DNA of 8,888 bases, taken from assembly GCA_026417675.1 (NCBI GenBank), contig JAOACV010000062.1:1-8888 (forward strand). Reading direction: 5' to 3'. The notes under the pieces were generated by a model. The model searched no databases and was not told the DNA's origin. It saw only the letters and a program-made list of their open reading frames with translations. Every line of letters begins with the position of its first letter. Position 1 is the first letter of the stretch. Of the stretch, positions 6,452-8,888 are shown one piece after another. The position numbers were made by a program, and so were the translations under genes. This stretch comes from Verrucomicrobiia bacterium. GTDB taxonomy: Bacteria > Verrucomicrobiota > Verrucomicrobiia > CAIQCK01.

Positions 6452-7636
6452 TCAGGGGGTTCTTATGGGGGCGAATACGCGCTTAACTGCTTCCAAGTAT
6501 GCCGTGCCGGTTCGCTCCTCCGGCAGCAGGTAGCCGCCCTCGGTCCATTCGTTCCAGGCGTTGATCAGGAGGCCGAACGGCTTGCGCGGGTCGCGCTCGA
6601 TATGCCGGGCGGCGTCGCGCAGCAGTTGTTCGAAACGCTCCGGCGTGTTGCCGACGACGACTGGGCCGTAGGGATACTCCCGTTTGGGGAAAGGCCACGG
6701 CACGTCGGGACGGCACCTCGGCGTTGAGTCCCAACCCATTGTCACAACCGGGAGATTCACGAGCGGCGCGGCCGCCATCTTCTCCCAGTGCGCGCGGTGG
6801 GCTTCCATCACGTCTTCGTATCGCTCGGTGAAGTCGGGCCGGACTTTGCCGGCGGTGGTGATGTTGTATCGGCTGGTGCTGTGGAAGCCGGCTTGTTCCA
6901 TCACGGCGGCCGCCGCGGGACTGGCCACCATCGCGTTCCAGTGCATGGGCGGCAAACCGGCTCTGCGGAGCCGCACATCCATCTGTTTGAGCAGCGCGCG
7001 GGTTTCCTGCGGGCCGCCGAGTTGTTTCACGAACTTCTCCGACTCGAAGACGCTGAAGAAAAGGCCGCCGTTGACGCGCCAGTAGTTCGGCTGCCGGAAG
7101 TAGTGCGCGATGCAGTAATCCATCACCCGCGCCAGATCGCCCGGCGAGTGGCGCGACGGGAGCCAGACGGTGCGCGGCGTCCCCAACTCCGGACAGAACT
7201 GGTCGCGCCGGTCGTGATTCGCCCACATCAGCGCGAACTTCATGCGCTTGCGGTTCGGCGCGCGCAGGAAGCCTTTCTCCAACGCCTCCTCCATGTTCTT
7301 GACGCCGCTATACCAATACCAGTCGTAGAGGAACACGGTGATTCCGTGGTCGGCGGCGAGGTCAATCTCGCGCGCCACCCATTTCGGGTCGCTTTCGTCG
7401 AAGCAACCCCACAACGGCTTCTTCGGCTGCTCGTGACCTGGAAATCGCGGAACCGCCGCCTTCAATCCTTCCCACTCCGTCCAGCCCTCGCCTTTCCACG
7501 CGCTGCCGTGGTCGTAGCTGTGCCAGTGCGGATAATACACCGCCATGACTTCGGGCCGTTTCGCCCGAGTCTCTACGGCTGGCGCCGTGGCACAAACCAG
7601 GCAGGTGACACCCAAAATGATCATGCGGGCATTCAT
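6452..7636 (-). CDS. secreted GH99-like / WbsX-family glycoside hydrolase
   Basis: A 394-residue protein resembling the Glyco_tran_WbsX / GH99-like family, a TIM-barrel fold. An N-terminal signal peptide is likely (hydrophobic core residues 5-20, possible cleavage near APA-VE at 18-22). Motifs in order: YYPHWH (34-39), GWTEW (51-55), YDWYWYSG (104-111), WANHD (138-142), GWDSTPR (301-307), and NAWNEWTEGGYLLP (359-372). E363 and E366 sit in a W-N-E-W-x-E-G context, matching the EWHEG signature and ExxE spacing of the catalytic acid pair in GH99 endo-mannosidases/mannanases. WbsX members were first named glycosyltransferases from O-antigen clusters; the export signal and catabolic neighbours make a glycosidase role more likely here (inference). 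The ATG at 7636 overlaps the permease stop and has only a weak purine stretch (AAGAAAA) before it, fitting translational coupling; an in-frame ATG at 7624 is an alternative that would shorten the signal peptide. No frameshift or lost motif is seen. Confidence 0.85.
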   Translation of the reverse strand: MNARMIILGVTCLVCATAPAVETRAKRPEVMAVYYPHWHSYDHGSAWKGEGWTEWEGLKAAVPRFPGHEQPKKPLWGCFDESDPKWVAREIDLAADHGITVFLYDWYWYSGVKNMEEALEKGFLRAPNRKRMKFALMWANHDRRDQFCPELGTPRTVWLPSRHSPGDLARVMDYCIAHYFRQPNYWRVNGGLFFSVFESEKFVKQLGGPQETRALLKQMDVRLRRAGLPPMHWNAMVASPAAAAVMEQAGFHSTSRYNITTAGKVRPDFTERYEDVMEAHRAHWEKMAAAPLVNLPVVTMGWDSTPRCRPDVPWPFPKREYPYGPVVVGNTPERFEQLLRDAARHIERDPRKPFGLLINAWNEWTEGGYLLPEERTGTAYLEAVKRVFAPIRTP

Positions 7637-8886
7637 GTTTTTCTTGCGCGAATCGTCAGCATCAGCACTGCGAACGCCAGCGGATAGATGAACCCGGAGG
7701 CGAGCCAGAGCGGGCCGTAGGAAAACCGGTCCACGATCCAGCCGGTGCTGGTGTTGGCCAGGATGCCGCCGGTCGCGCCGACGGTGCCGGCGAAGCCCAC
7801 CACCGTGCCCACGGCGGTCTTCGGGAAACGGTCGCTGATCAGCGCGATGTAGTTGGTGATCCAGAATCCGTGCGCGAACATCAGCAGCGACATCATCGCC
7901 AGCGCCATCTCCACAGTCTTGACCAAGCCGGTCAGGCCAGAGGCCATCGTCACTACCGCCGCCGCCGCCATGACTGTTTTTCGGGCTGCCATGGCCGACA
8001 GGCCGCGGCGAATCAGCGCGTCGGATGCCCATCCGCCGAGCGCGTTGGAGACGCCCAGCGCCAGAAACGGAATCCAAGTCAGTTCGCCAATCTGCTGCTG
8101 CGAAGCGCCGCGCTCCGCGCTGAGGTATTTCGGAATCCAGAACATGTAGAAGTAAAACACCGGATCGAAAATAAACCGCATCAACGCCAGTCCCCACACA
8201 TCCAGTCGCCCCAACAGCGTGAGCAACGCGGGCCGTTCTTCCGGCAAAGATGGTGGTGTGGAGCCGACTGTTGCGTCCAGGACGGGCGCCACTGCACCGG
8301 TGCGGTGTGTCCGAACGCCGCGCGACAGCCACCACCATGCAACGACCCATATCACGCCGATGACGCCTGTGGCCACAAACGCCCCGCGCCACGTGACGAT
8401 GTTCGCCAGCCACACCGCCAGCGGCGGCGCGAGCACCGCGCCAAACGCCGAGCCGCCGTTGGCGATCCCGATCGCCAGCGCGCGTTTCTCCGCCGGGAAC
8501 CACTCAGTTACGCCCTTGGCTGCGCCGGGAAAACAACCACCCTCGCCGACGCCCAGCACAAACCGGAAGAACCCGAGCTGGAACGCATTCTGCGCCACCG
8601 CGTGCAGGCCGCTGGCCACCGACCAGAGGCCCACCGACAACGCCATGCCCAGCTGCGTGCCCACCACATCCATCAATCGCCCGCCGCCGAGGAACATGAT
8701 GGCGTAGCTGATCAGGAACGCCGTGGTGACGTAGCCATACTCCTGGTTGCTGATGCCCAACTGCTCGGTGATCACCGGCGCGAGCACCGACAACACCTGC
8801 CGGTCCAGAAAACTCAGCGCCGTGGCCACGAACAACAAACCGCACAGCCACCAGCGCAATCGCGAGAGGGAAACCGGGGTGCTCAA
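7633..8886 (-). CDS. MFS permease, hexuronate/anion:cation symporter (ExuT-like) type
   Basis: Inner-membrane transporter of the major facilitator superfamily, 417 residues, the usual length for the family. About twelve hydrophobic segments are visible (roughly residues 12-32, 51-68, 79-97, 102-119, 138-160, 167-187, 231-251, 269-286, 302-321, 326-346, 358-380, 389-410), with a hydrophilic loop at 190-225 between the two halves. Family motifs: the first segment ends in FLDRQVLSVLAP (26-37), the loop after segment 2 has GGGRLMDVVG (67-76), and residues 108-136 carry RFVLGVGEGG followed by KGVTEWFPAEKRA. These are typical of hexuronate, glucarate and related organic-anion symporters; the exact substrate is not readable. 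The start used is TTG at 8886, two bases from the window edge; the preceding codon is not a stop as far as visible, so the true start may lie outside. The stop overlaps the next gene by 4 bases (ATGA), implying co-translation with the GH99-like gene. It probably imports the sugar or uronate released by the exported enzymes downstream (inference). Confidence 0.9.
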   Translation of the reverse strand: MSTPVSLSRLRWWLCGLLFVATALSFLDRQVLSVLAPVITEQLGISNQEYGYVTTAFLISYAIMFLGGGRLMDVVGTQLGMALSVGLWSVASGLHAVAQNAFQLGFFRFVLGVGEGGCFPGAAKGVTEWFPAEKRALAIGIANGGSAFGAVLAPPLAVWLANIVTWRGAFVATGVIGVIWVVAWWWLSRGVRTHRTGAVAPVLDATVGSTPPSLPEERPALLTLLGRLDVWGLALMRFIFDPVFYFYMFWIPKYLSAERGASQQQIGELTWIPFLALGVSNALGGWASDALIRRGLSAMAARKTVMAAAAVVTMASGLTGLVKTVEMALAMMSLLMFAHGFWITNYIALISDRFPKTAVGTVVGFAGTVGATGGILANTSTGWIVDRFSYGPLWLASGFIYPLAFAVLMLTIRARKT

Positions 8887-8888
8887 GA

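Noticed and set aside
6788..7687. Plus-strand open frame of 299 codons opposite the GH99-like gene
   Set aside because: Antisense to conserved GH99-like motifs; no domain features of its own.
7637..8503. Extended N-terminus of the GH99-like protein into the permease gene
   Set aside because: The in-frame extension runs through the permease coding region in another frame; the ATG at 7636 gives a signal peptide and the standard 4-base overlap.

Overview
The window is a GC-rich bacterial segment in which all five genes lie on the minus strand, so transcription runs from the right edge towards the left. The gene content resembles Verrucomicrobiota or a neighbouring PVC-group lineage. Pointers are a beta-solenoid protein with T5SS/PEP-CTERM-associated-type repeats, a clan GH-D-like secreted enzyme of a type I recall mainly from PVC and Bacteroidota genomes, several Sec signal peptides, and variable Shine-Dalgarno use. 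This taxonomic reading is an inference from protein style; there is no rRNA or other marker gene.

In transcription order: (1) 8886-7633, a 12-segment major facilitator transporter of the hexuronate/anion:cation symporter type, whose start sits at the window edge. (2) 7636-6452, a secreted GH99-like/WbsX-family protein with an ExxE acidic pair, overlapping the transporter by 4 bases (ATGA). (3) 6253-4193, after a 198-base gap holding a long hairpin, a large exported beta-solenoid protein ending in three tandem ~86-residue modules. (4) 4068-1939, after a 124-base gap, a secreted clan GH-D (alpha-galactosidase-like) glycosidase with recognisable nucleophile and acid/base motifs. (5) 1919-72, 19 bases further on, a protein with a carbohydrate-binding-like jelly roll, an Fn3 module and a beta-propeller-like C-terminal half of unknown activity. 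Bases 1-71 hold no gene.

Taken together the locus reads as a catabolic module for an extracellular glycan. Exported GH99-like and GH-D-like enzymes and a carbohydrate-binding propeller protein would act outside the cytoplasm, and the MFS permease would import an acidic or simple sugar product. There is no SusC/SusD pair, sulfatase, regulator or cytoplasmic sugar kinase in the window, so the substrate cannot be named. The least explained parts are the propeller protein, the anchoring of the beta-solenoid protein, and an odd start region at the last gene, where a 4-base-overlapping ATG opens a lysine-rich n-region in the wrong frame for the hydrophobic core that follows.
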